The notes: generated by a model not told the origin, from the letters alone. Positions 1-5,162 are shown, counted from the first letter of the stretch. The stretch: DNA of 5,195 nucleotides from Candidatus Woesearchaeota archaeon (GCA_016203375.1 JACQMX010000072.1:1-5195), one strand, 5' to 3'. Numbers and translations are program-made.

Positions 1-1
1 G

Positions 2-130
2 TTGTACACTGGCTTTGTATATGGTGGACCGTACACGGTACGACGGATAAATGAAGGATTGCTAAAGCTGATGGAAAAGGACGGTGTTGACACCCTCAAA
101 AAAGTAATAGGAACAAACGCCAGAGGATAA
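2..130 (+). CDS. pyrD: Dihydroorotate dehydrogenase, C-terminal end (partial)
   Basis: An open frame enters from the left edge and gives 42 residues before TAA at 128-130. The peptide runs LYTGFVYGGPYTVRRINEGL, then LLKLMEKDGVDTLKKVIG. This is the typical last helix region of class 2 (quinone-linked) dihydroorotate dehydrogenases, which end in a pattern like YTGF-Y-GP-RIN-GL, K/RDG and a final 'IG' or 'VG'. The enzyme oxidises dihydroorotate to orotate with FMN in pyrimidine synthesis. Class 2 rather than class 1 is inferred from this tail alone; the FMN and substrate residues lie outside the window. The next enzyme upstream in the pathway, dihydroorotase, is encoded nearby on the other strand, which supports the call. 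The stop lies 3 nt before the next start codon, so the two are probably co-transcribed. Confidence 0.8.
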   Translation: MYTGFVYGGPYTVRRINEGLLKLMEKDGVDTLKKVIGTNARG

Positions 131-133
131 AAA

Positions 134-727
134 ATGACGAGTTTGAAGAATACGGCAATGTTGATGATCATGCTCTTGATACTGTTAGTGGGATGTGCCA
201 ATATTCCGACGGCACCAACACCACCATTGCCAGAACAGCCACAAGGAGAGACAGTACTGCCTGTATCGCCTCCTCTCGCACCAGCACCACAAAATGATGC
301 GAATGCTCCAGCAGAGACTGGAGCCCCAACGCCAGAGGACCAAGAAACAGAAGGAAAACCCCAAACCAACCAAACCCCATCGCCCAGTATTGAAGCGTCT
401 CCCACCAAGATAAAAGGAAAGAGTCTTGAAGAACGATTAAAAAAGGCATACGATGATCTTCACACCCATGGATCAGGCGAATATATTCGGACATATTTTC
501 CTGACATCCAGAATGTTTATGTGGATCATGGAGAAGGCGAAGGCTTTCCCTCATTTATTTTACCATTTACTTATTATTATAGCAAAGAAGCAGATACAAC
601 CTTCAATATCTGCAATGTTGATTTTACGGTGTTTATTTGCAAAGGAAAATTAGACAGACGTATTAACCGAGAAGATATCGAAAGCAAAAGATGTGAAGTT
701 ACCCAAATTTATCGTCAGTATCGATAG
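134..727 (+). CDS. Proline-rich secreted lipoprotein of unknown function
   Basis: This 197-aa protein has a short lysine-containing N-terminus, a hydrophobic stretch at residues 8-20 and a lipobox L18-V19-G20-C21, so it is probably exported and lipid-anchored at Cys21. Residues 22-91 are a low-complexity linker rich in Pro, Thr, Ala, Glu and Gln, as in many cell-surface proteins. The folded part is about residues 93-197 and mixes charged helices with aromatic-rich strands (FPSFILPFTYYY at 138-149). It carries three cysteines, C160, C169 and C187, which could form a disulfide outside the cell. I do not recognise this domain. The ATG follows the pyrD stop by 3 nt and has a GAGGA ribosome site at 123-127, inside the pyrD end, with a 6-nt gap. 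Nothing links it to pyrimidine metabolism apart from position. Confidence 0.8.
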   Translation: MTSLKNTAMLMIMLLILLVGCANIPTAPTPPLPEQPQGETVLPVSPPLAPAPQNDANAPAETGAPTPEDQETEGKPQTNQTPSPSIEASPTKIKGKSLEERLKKAYDDLHTHGSGEYIRTYFPDIQNVYVDHGEGEGFPSFILPFTYYYSKEADTTFNICNVDFTVFICKGKLDRRINREDIESKRCEVTQIYRQYR

Positions 728-730
728 CAA

Positions 731-746
731 AAGCTAAAAAATGATA
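731..746 (-). terminator. T-rich candidate terminator of pyrC
   Basis: Read on the minus strand just after the pyrC stop, this stretch contains TTTTTT followed by a second run TTTT (ATTTTTTAGCTTTT). Archaeal transcription commonly ends at such T runs without a hairpin. It lies in the short gap between the convergent lipoprotein and pyrC genes. No comparable T run is seen on the plus strand for the lipoprotein gene. Confidence 0.35.
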
Positions 747-762
747 AATTGACTGGTGATAC

Positions 763-2067
763 TCATTCTTCCTTCACATCCTTAAACTGCACTTCCTTAC
801 CATGATAGCGCTCGTTTACTTCCCCATCATGGAACACCACATTACCATTGACAATTGTAGTTACCGGCCAACCTTGTAACTTCCAGCCGTGAAACGGGCT
901 CCACTTGCATTTTGTAAAGAGTTCGTCGTTGTTAACGCGCTTGACCATATTCAAGTCGATGATTGTCAGATCAGCGTCAAAGCCTTCCTTAATGAAGCCC
1001 TTGTTCTTGATGCCAAAAATCTTAGCAGGATTGATGCTCGTCAGCTCGACCACTTTCGTGAGCGAAAGGTTGCCGTTATTTACTTCGTTTAGGAGCAGTG
1101 GCAGCATGGTTTCAACACCCGGCACACCAGATGGCGCGTTCCAGTAATCTTTTTGTTTTTCCGCAATTGTATGCGGTGCGTGGTCTGTGGCTATGGTGTG
1201 CACTGCTCCCACTTTAATGCCATTCCATAATGCCTCCATATCCTTCTTTGAGCGAAGCGGGGGATTCATCTTGCCAAAGTTGTCCAACCTGCTCATGTCC
1301 TTCTCGCTCAGGAAAAGGTGATGTGGGGTTACTTCCACAAATGCTCGTCTGCCGGCAAGCAGGTCAAGCTCGTCTTTGGTTGAGGTATGGGCAAAGTAGA
1401 GCTTGACGCCGGTATATTTTGCCAGAGTGAGCGCACGGGAAACAGCTTCTGCCGCTACCATGTTCGTCCGGATGTCGCAGTGCACATCCGCAACCTTGTA
1501 ATCATGGTATTTTTCCGTGAAATGTTTGATTAATGGTTCGCTTTCCGCGTGGAGCGTGCATATCTTCGCTTTTGAGAAGATCTCGAACAAGGCGCCATCA
1601 TCGTCAACAAGCAAGTCACCGGTGCTGGAACCCATATATACTTTGACTGAAGCGATATTATCCACTTCTTCTAGTTCGTTAAGATTATCGAGCGTTGCAC
1701 CAAAGTGGAAGCCATAGTTGACGACGCTTTTTTTGGCTGCTATCTGGCGTTTTCGTTCAAGTGCTTTTACGGTAATGCAAGGTGGCTTGGTATTTGGCAT
1801 GTCAAGAACAGTAGTAACGCCACCTGCCGCGGCAGCCTTAGAGCCAGTGAGAAAGTCTTCCTTATGCTCCATGCCTGGGTCACGGAAGTGTACATGGCTG
1901 TCAATTAAGCCAGGAATAACATAATTGCCATTAGCATTGAGAATCTTGTCTGCATTACGCAATTCCTTGGTTATAGCAGCTATCTTGCCGTTCTCTATGT
2001 AGATGTGCCTAACGACATTGCTGCCTTTATAGATAAGTCTGCAATTCTTAATTAACAGAGATGTAAT
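763..2067 (-). CDS. pyrC: Dihydroorotase, with probable ATT start codon
   Basis: This amidohydrolase-family enzyme interconverts carbamoyl-aspartate and dihydroorotate, the third step of pyrimidine synthesis. Numbered from an ATT start at 2067 (434 aa), it shows PGLIDSHVHFRDPG with metal ligands H58 and H60, K142 in SVKVYMGSSTG as the likely carboxylated lysine, H173 in LHAES, H227 in FAHTST, the substrate-contact motif NPPLR near residue 268, and ATDHAPH with catalytic D295. All active-site elements are present. If translation began at the first standard start codon (TTG at 1960-1962), the protein would lose 35 residues. Those residues read TSLLIKNCRLIYKG, then IYIENGKIAAI, the conserved first beta-sandwich of the family, so the longer form is preferred. 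An in-frame TGA at 2071-2073 rules out any earlier start. The family call is secure; the exact start is an inference. Confidence 0.93.
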   Translation of the reverse strand: MTSLLIKNCRLIYKGSNVVRHIYIENGKIAAITKELRNADKILNANGNYVIPGLIDSHVHFRDPGMEHKEDFLTGSKAAAAGGVTTVLDMPNTKPPCITVKALERKRQIAAKKSVVNYGFHFGATLDNLNELEEVDNIASVKVYMGSSTGDLLVDDDGALFEIFSKAKICTLHAESEPLIKHFTEKYHDYKVADVHCDIRTNMVAAEAVSRALTLAKYTGVKLYFAHTSTKDELDLLAGRRAFVEVTPHHLFLSEKDMSRLDNFGKMNPPLRSKKDMEALWNGIKVGAVHTIATDHAPHTIAEKQKDYWNAPSGVPGVETMLPLLLNEVNNGNLSLTKVVELTSINPAKIFGIKNKGFIKEGFDADLTIIDLNMVKRVNNDELFTKCKWSPFHGWKLQGWPVTTIVNGNVVFHDGEVNERYHGKEVQFKDVKEE

Positions 2068-2072
2068 TCGTC

Positions 2073-2080
2073 ATCACCCC
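2073..2080 (-). promoter_or_regulatory. Ribosome binding site that sets the pyrC start
   Basis: On the minus strand this reads GGGGTGAT, a near-ideal match to the archaeal anti-Shine-Dalgarno end of 16S rRNA (GGTGAT type). It sits 5 nt before the ATT codon at 2067-2065. The ATG inside the same stretch (2074-2072) overlaps the site and opens a frame of only 8 codons (MTNYISVN then TAA), so it is a poor start. Confidence 0.6.
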
Positions 2081-2104
2081 GGAATAGAAAAGAAAGCGAG
2101 TGGT

Positions 2105-2116
2105 AGTTTTTAAAGT
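2105..2116 (-). promoter_or_regulatory. Candidate TATA box for pyrC
   Basis: The minus strand reads ACTTTAAAAACT about 45 nt before the ATT start. With an archaeal TATA-to-start distance near 25 nt, transcription would begin near 2085 and give a short leader that still includes the GGGGTGAT ribosome site. This agrees with a leadered rather than leaderless message. Confidence 0.4.
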
Positions 2117-2139
2117 TTGCTGTGCTCAAAAGGTAGGGA

Positions 2140-2379
2140 TTATTTCTTAAACTTCTTCTTCAAATAGGCCATATCCTTCGCTGCAATCGCCTTTGTCCCG
2201 CGATCCTTTGTCAGATTCCGCAGCTGATTTAGGCGCCGAACAATGGTCGCGTAGCTGTCTCTCTTCACTGCGCGAGAGATGAGTGTCCAACGTTTTGCTT
2301 GTGGCATATCTTTATGCCATCCATACAATTTGCCCGGAGCGACGCGCGCCCATTTGCGGGGTTCGGATTTTGAAGGCAT
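2140..2379 (-). CDS. Small, very basic protein of unknown function
   Basis: This 79-aa protein has 23 Lys/Arg against 5 Asp/Glu, so it is strongly positive and likely to bind nucleic acid. Residues 8-22 (PRKWARVAPGKLYGW) are rich in Trp, Arg and Gly. Residues 29-56 look like two amphipathic helices with RAVKRDSYATIVRRLNQL, and the tail is KKKFKK. The general pattern (a K/R-W start, 'RDSYATIVRRLN', a lysine tail) resembles small conserved proteins seen in DPANN archaea and some viruses, but I cannot name a family. It follows the winged-helix gene by 43 nt on the same strand and has its own TATA box 26 nt upstream with no ribosome site, so a leaderless message from its own promoter is likely. 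Ribosome-, DNA- or RNA-associated roles are all possible. Confidence 0.75.
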   Translation of the reverse strand: MPSKSEPRKWARVAPGKLYGWHKDMPQAKRWTLISRAVKRDSYATIVRRLNQLRNLTKDRGTKAIAAKDMAYLKKKFKK

Positions 2380-2400
2380 AGAGAAAGGAAAGAACTCAAG

Positions 2401-2410
2401 ATATTTAATA
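2401..2410 (-). promoter_or_regulatory. TATA box for the 79-aa gene
   Basis: The minus strand reads AGTATTAAATATC, with the core TATTAAATAT centred about 26 nt before the ATG at 2379. The stretch between them (GAGTTCTTTCCTTTCTCT) is pyrimidine-rich and has no Shine-Dalgarno match. Both facts fit a leaderless transcript starting at or near the ATG. Confidence 0.55.
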
Positions 2411-2422
2411 CTTGTGATGAAA

Positions 2423-2887
2423 CTAGAACACCTTATCCACCATATTCACATAATCTTTTACCCTTCCAATAACAGAAGGAAGGAGATACTGCTCTATTTT
2501 TTCTTCAAAGATCTTGCTCACGTTTTCATGCTCGCAAATTCTATATTTGTTCTTCACTTTTTCTACAAGGAACATATCACGCAATCGTTTGAGCTGCCTG
2601 CGTACATTCGAAGCCGCAATACCCTGCAATGTCGCTTTGACATTGTTGCGAGATTCGATGACTAATCGCTGAATCTCTTCAGAGCTTAATTCCTTTTTTT
2701 CTCGTTTTGCCTGCAATAGGACATACAATATATCAACAATAACATCGCGGGAATCGCCAGGCTGCAGCAGGCCTGTGGACAGGCACAGCTTTCGCACTAG
2801 CTCCCTGCGATCTAACTCAAATGGTTTCTCATACTTTCGGAGAGTTATCTCCGCGAGCGGGATGTCACGAGATATGGTTTGCGTCAT
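2423..2887 (-). CDS. Winged-helix DNA-binding protein, probable transcription regulator
   Basis: This 154-aa protein looks like an archaeal winged-helix regulator. Residues 27-65 are a helical region containing RELVRKLCLSTGLLQPGDSR, which may be a first helical bundle. Residues 68-117 carry the probable winged helix: SSEEIQRLVIE as a first helix, GIAASNVRRQLKRLRDM (89-105) as the turn and recognition helix, and LVEKVKNKYRI (107-117) as the wing hairpin. A C-terminal helix (123-152) may serve in dimer formation. The ATG is the first start after an in-frame stop at 2897-2899. A perfect 17-bp palindrome touches the start codon, as expected for self-repression. It is divergent from the HEPN gene and upstream of the 79-aa gene. 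The target and any ligand are unknown; the regulator role is inferred from fold and context. Confidence 0.75.
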   Translation of the reverse strand: MTQTISRDIPLAEITLRKYEKPFELDRRELVRKLCLSTGLLQPGDSRDVIVDILYVLLQAKREKKELSSEEIQRLVIESRNNVKATLQGIAASNVRRQLKRLRDMFLVEKVKNKYRICEHENVSKIFEEKIEQYLLPSVIGRVKDYVNMVDKVF

Positions 2888-2904
2888 GCTAATAACTTAT
2901 TAGC
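2888..2904. promoter_or_regulatory. Perfect 17-bp palindrome, likely operator at the regulator start
   Basis: The sequence is GCTAATAA-C-TTATTAGC: two exact 8-bp arms around one central base. It ends on the base before the regulator's ATG and lies between its TATA box and start codon, covering the expected transcription start. A dimeric winged-helix protein bound here would block its own transcription. The assignment to this particular protein is inference. Confidence 0.6.
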
Positions 2905-2910
2905 AATGTT

Positions 2911-2920
2911 TACTTAAATA
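2911..2920 (-). promoter_or_regulatory. TATA box for the winged-helix gene
   Basis: The minus strand reads TATTTAAGTA centred about 29 nt before the ATG at 2887. No ribosome site lies between them, so transcription probably starts within a few bases of the ATG (leaderless). Confidence 0.5.
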
Positions 2921-2933
2921 CCTCACTTCGCTA

Positions 2934-2946
2934 TGTCCAGTGACCA
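2934..2946. promoter_or_regulatory. Operator-like site 1 (TGTCCAGTGACCA)
   Basis: This matches 11 of 13 bases of site 2 at 3004-3016. CCAGTG is repeated at once with a 7-nt period (2937-2942 and 2944-2949). It lies 47-59 bp before the winged-helix start, just beyond that gene's TATA box. Confidence 0.45.
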
Positions 2947-3003
2947 GTGCTATGAAATTTTAGGCAATATGACAGCTATAAGGTAATTTAATCATAATGA
3001 CTG

Positions 3004-3016
3004 TGTCCAGTGGTCA
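3004..3016. promoter_or_regulatory. Operator-like site 2 (TGTCCAGTGGTCA)
   Basis: This is a near-palindrome of the form TG-CCA-TGG-CA (10 of 12 arm bases symmetric). It lies 45-57 bp before the HEPN gene start, upstream of its TATA box, and 70 bp from site 1. The matching placement of the two sites suggests one protein acting on both divergent promoters. Confidence 0.45.
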
Positions 3017-3031
3017 AAGAAAGCAGCAACA

Positions 3032-3040
3032 TTTTTATAA
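3032..3040 (+). promoter_or_regulatory. TATA box for the HEPN operon
   Basis: TTTTTATAA is centred 25 nt before the ATG at 3061. The spacer (CTGCCAGCTAAAAAAGTAGT) has no Shine-Dalgarno match, so the message is probably leaderless. This is the only clear promoter seen for the four-gene operon. Confidence 0.6.
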
Positions 3041-3060
3041 CTGCCAGCTAAAAAAGTAGT

Positions 3061-3822
3061 ATGGAAGACTTCACCACCAAGCTCGCCAAACTTCGTCAAG
3101 CCATTGATCAAGCACAACACCATGATGTTGCAGGCAGAGTGCTTGATGAAGAGAAGAGCTTGTATGATTATAAGGAACGCAAACTGATCTATTACAAAAA
3201 CTCCCTTGAGACAGCCATCCGGGATGTTTACGCGACAGGCATCCAGCTCAGCAACCAGGCAAATTTGGCAGATCAGGCAACAATTGAGTTTCTCTCACTC
3301 TTGAAACGGCTGCAGTTGAATAAGGAAAATACGGCTTCTTTGCTTCCTCTTTCGGATCAATTGGAGAAGCAAGCATCAAAACTGCATCTTTCGCGGCCAA
3401 TACCCAAGTCGCGCGCAGAGCGAGAGCTTGTTATCAAGGAGCCGAAATTGCCAGGAGAGATTCGTGACGATTTAATCGCGGATTTGCAGGAGGTCGAGAA
3501 GTGCTTTAACGCTGGCTGTTATAGAAGCGCAGTTATTTTATGCGGCAGAGTTCTTGAAACTGCATTGCATAGGAAATATTATGATGTTACGGGAAGAGAC
3601 GTTCTCGAAACCCAGCCAGGCATTGGTCTTGGCACCTTAATCGCGAAGCTTGCCGAGAAGAACGTGCAGTTGGATCCCGGCCTGACGCAGCAAATCCACC
3701 TCATTAATCAAGTGCGTGTTTATTCTGTACACAAAAAGCAAAGTGCGTTTGCCCCAACAAAGGATCAAACGCACGCGATGGTGTTGTTTACGGTGGATGT
3801 TGTGAATAAACTTTTTAGATAA
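3061..3822 (+). CDS. HEPN/DUF4145-like helical protein
   Basis: This 253-aa, probably all-helical cytosolic protein has two parts. Residues 1-110 are long charged helices that could form a coiled coil or helical bundle. Residues 130-253 resemble DUF4145/HEPN domains: a first helix DDLIADLQEVEKCFNAGCYR, then SAVILCGRVLETALHRKYYD, a loop with GIGLGTLIAKL, and the R-x4-H motif R219-VYSV-H224 followed by the last helix. In active HEPN ribonucleases the residue after the Arg is often a polar one such as Asn; here it is Val220, so catalysis is uncertain and a binding or scaffold role is possible. An in-frame stop at 3049-3051 makes the ATG at 3061 the first start. It heads an operon with a Nudix hydrolase and a methyltransferase and diverges from a winged-helix regulator. 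No nucleotidyltransferase (MNT) partner gene is in the window. Confidence 0.7.
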   Translation: MEDFTTKLAKLRQAIDQAQHHDVAGRVLDEEKSLYDYKERKLIYYKNSLETAIRDVYATGIQLSNQANLADQATIEFLSLLKRLQLNKENTASLLPLSDQLEKQASKLHLSRPIPKSRAERELVIKEPKLPGEIRDDLIADLQEVEKCFNAGCYRSAVILCGRVLETALHRKYYDVTGRDVLETQPGIGLGTLIAKLAEKNVQLDPGLTQQIHLINQVRVYSVHKKQSAFAPTKDQTHAMVLFTVDVVNKLFR

Positions 3823-3829
3823 TGTACAA

Positions 3830-3835
3830 GGTGAT
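3830..3835 (+). promoter_or_regulatory. Ribosome binding site of the Nudix gene
   Basis: GGTGAT, an exact archaeal Shine-Dalgarno, lies in the 16-nt gap after the HEPN stop and 3 nt before the ATG at 3839. It shows that this gene is translated from a shared message and fixes its start. Confidence 0.65.
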
Positions 3836-3838
3836 AAA

Positions 3839-4258
3839 ATGCCACAAGAACGAAGCGCCGGAGCCATTGTATTCCATCGAAAGGATGGCAAGATCGAATA
3901 CTTGCTTCTCCATTATGAAGCAGGCCATTGGGAATTCCCGCGCGGCAATATCGAGAAAGGCGAGAATGAGCAAGAAACAGCGAGACGGGAAATTAAGGAG
4001 GAAACTGGCATAACAGATATCACGTTTATTGATGGATTCAAGGAAAAAAGCGAATGGTTTTACAGGCGAGAAGGCAAGACAGTGCACAAAGAAGCAACCT
4101 ATTTTCTTGCAGAGACAAAACAGAAAGATGTGGCAATAAGCTTTGAGCACGTGGATCATGCATGGCTGCCGCTTGATGAAGCTATAGAAAAAGTGACATT
4201 CAAGAATGCAAAAGAGATTTTACGAAAGGCAGATGCGTTTTTGCGCAAGAGGGTATGA
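3839..4258 (+). CDS. Nudix hydrolase, Ap4A-hydrolase (NUDT2) type
   Basis: This 139-aa cytosolic enzyme carries a complete Nudix box, G-x5-E-x7-REU-x-EE-x-G-U: G36, E42, R50-E51, E54-E55 and G57-I58. The glutamates bind the catalytic Mg2+. The start (RSAGAIVFHRKDGKIEYLLL) and GHWEFPRGNIEKGE are typical of archaeal and animal bis(5'-nucleosyl)-tetraphosphatases, which cut Ap4A to ATP and AMP. Length matches the family (about 135-150 aa). The substrate is inferred; relatives also act on other capped or dinucleotide compounds, including RNA 5' ends. It starts 16 nt after the HEPN gene and its stop overlaps the methyltransferase start (ATGA), so the genes are translated together. Confidence 0.9.
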   Translation: MPQERSAGAIVFHRKDGKIEYLLLHYEAGHWEFPRGNIEKGENEQETARREIKEETGITDITFIDGFKEKSEWFYRREGKTVHKEATYFLAETKQKDVAISFEHVDHAWLPLDEAIEKVTFKNAKEILRKADAFLRKRV

Positions 4259-4857
4259 TGAATAAGCAAAGGCAAAGCAAGCTATTCTTCGATTTATTGG
4301 CACGCTTTTATGACTGGTTCCCATTAGGATGGTGGCTGCGGCGCGTACAGAAAAAGGTCATTGCCGTCATGAATCCGAAGCCAAATGCAGCCATTCTTGA
4401 CATAGGCTGCGGCACAGGTTCTGCACTGAAAATGCTTCTTGACCAAGACCATAAAGGCAAGCTTGTTGGTGTTGATTTCTCCCCAAAGATGCTTGAGAAA
4501 GCACGCCAAAAGCTTGGCAAACGCGTATTACTCTACCATGCAGATGTAGCTCGGCTGCCTTTCAAAACAGGAAGCTTCGACTTTGTCATCTGCACAGAAG
4601 CATTTCATCACTTTCCAGATCCAGAGAAAGCGATGAAAGAAATGATGCGCGTCATGAAGAAAGGCGGTAAACTGTACCTTGCTGATGTATCATTTATCTT
4701 TTCATTCAAACGATGGCTGTTTCAGAAGATTGAGCCTGGATGCGTGCACATTTATTCAAAACAGGAATTTAAAGAACTATTTCAAAACACTGGCTTTCAA
4801 GGTATAAATCAGCACCGACTTGGATTGCTTATTGTTCTCACAAGAGGAACAAAATGA
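4255..4857 (+). CDS. Class I SAM-dependent methyltransferase
   Basis: This 200-aa cytosolic protein has the Rossmann-type methyltransferase fold (Methyltransf_11 type). Motif I is AAILDIGCGTGSA (45-57), the acidic residue that binds the SAM ribose is D74 in LVGVDFSP, the next motif is HADVARLPF (96-103), and motif IV is FDFVICTEAFHHF (108-120), with a helix rich in Glu and Met after it. The substrate cannot be read from the sequence: relatives methylate small molecules, lipids or quinones. The start overlaps the Nudix stop by 4 nt. A second in-frame ATG at 4258 lies 3 nt after GAGGGT (4249-4254), better than the first ATG, so the real start may be one codon later (199 aa). The stop overlaps the next small gene. 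Confidence 0.88.
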   Translation: MMNKQRQSKLFFDLLARFYDWFPLGWWLRRVQKKVIAVMNPKPNAAILDIGCGTGSALKMLLDQDHKGKLVGVDFSPKMLEKARQKLGKRVLLYHADVARLPFKTGSFDFVICTEAFHHFPDPEKAMKEMMRVMKKGGKLYLADVSFIFSFKRWLFQKIEPGCVHIYSKQEFKELFQNTGFQGINQHRLGLLIVLTRGTK

Positions 4858-4979
4858 CTATGAAAACAAAAAAAATGTATTGCCGTGTCTGCCATACGCA
4901 CCCTCTCGGTAAGGGCAAGGTTGTCTGCGAGAAATGCGAAGTTATTTCTATCAAAAAGGAAAAGATGAAGAAGAGATAA
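4854..4979 (+). CDS. 41-aa zinc-ribbon protein
   Basis: The short frame reads MTMKTKKMYCRVCHTHPLGK, then GKVVCEKCEVISIKKEKM and a basic end. Two CxxC pairs (C10-C13 and C25-C28), 11 residues apart, form a classic single zinc-ribbon knuckle. The ends are very lysine-rich, so an RNA- or ribosome-binding role is plausible but unproven. The ATG overlaps the methyltransferase stop (ATGA) and has GAGGA at 4844-4848, 5 nt before it, so it belongs to the same operon. The small size, clean start signals and four paired cysteines argue that it is a real gene. Confidence 0.7.
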   Translation: MTMKTKKMYCRVCHTHPLGKGKVVCEKCEVISIKKEKMKKR

Positions 4980-5017
4980 GTCGTATGCGTTGTTTCTCAC
5001 CTCTCCCCGATTTCTTT

Positions 5018-5161
5018 AAAACGAAATCATCATTCGGAAAATTCCTCTCTGTCTACTGGAAAGGAATTTTTCAAGCAATTCTTTAGCATGAAAGAATCAC
5101 TGGGTTCGTCGGCCTTCGGCTTGAAATACCGCCGACGAACTGAATGATGATTTTTTGTTTT
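5018..5161 (+). ncRNA. Four-way-junction structured element, candidate novel ncRNA
   Basis: This gene-free stretch folds into three hairpins enclosed by one long stem. P1 pairs 5024-5035 with 5142-5153 (12 perfect bp) and can extend outward through 5018-5023 with 5154 and 5157-5161 around a 2-nt bulge. P2 pairs 5036-5046 with 5062-5072 (11 bp, one G-U, 15-nt loop). P3 pairs 5078-5084 with 5091-5097 (7 bp, 6-nt loop). P4 pairs 5104-5113 with 5131-5140 (10 bp GTTCGTCGGC/GCCGACGAAC, 17-nt loop containing TTCG). P1 and P2 are adjacent with no spacer, as in stacked junctions. A T tract follows P1 at 5150-5162, which suits a plus-strand end. It is not tRNA, 5S, SRP or RNase P RNA by sequence. It could be an independent RNA, a structured 3' end of the operon, or a small inverted-repeat DNA element. 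The pairing is read directly; the RNA identity is inference. Confidence 0.5.
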
Positions 5162-5162
5162 T

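Noticed and set aside
1960..1962. TTG as the pyrC start codon
   Set aside because: It removes 35 residues that match the conserved N-terminus of dihydroorotases and has no ribosome site; the GGGGTGAT site is 110 nt upstream.
2048..2074. Eight-codon frame from ATG at 2074 (MTNYISVN) as a regulatory leader peptide
   Set aside because: Its ATG overlaps the ribosome site needed for pyrC, and it is too short to support without conservation data.
2279..2665. Plus-strand open frame across the 79-aa and winged-helix genes
   Set aside because: It runs antisense to two well-supported genes and its protein shows no recognisable domain.
5104..5140. Hairpin considered as a tRNA arm or an integron attC site
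   Set aside because: The 10-bp stem and 17-nt loop do not fit a tRNA T arm, no anticodon or acceptor arms are present, and the GTT/AAC ends are in the opposite order to attC.
5140..5150. CTGA followed by ATGATGA, resembling D and C boxes of a C/D guide RNA
   Set aside because: The order is D then C with no second pair at normal distances, and these bases are the 3' arm of the 12-bp P1 stem, which explains them better.
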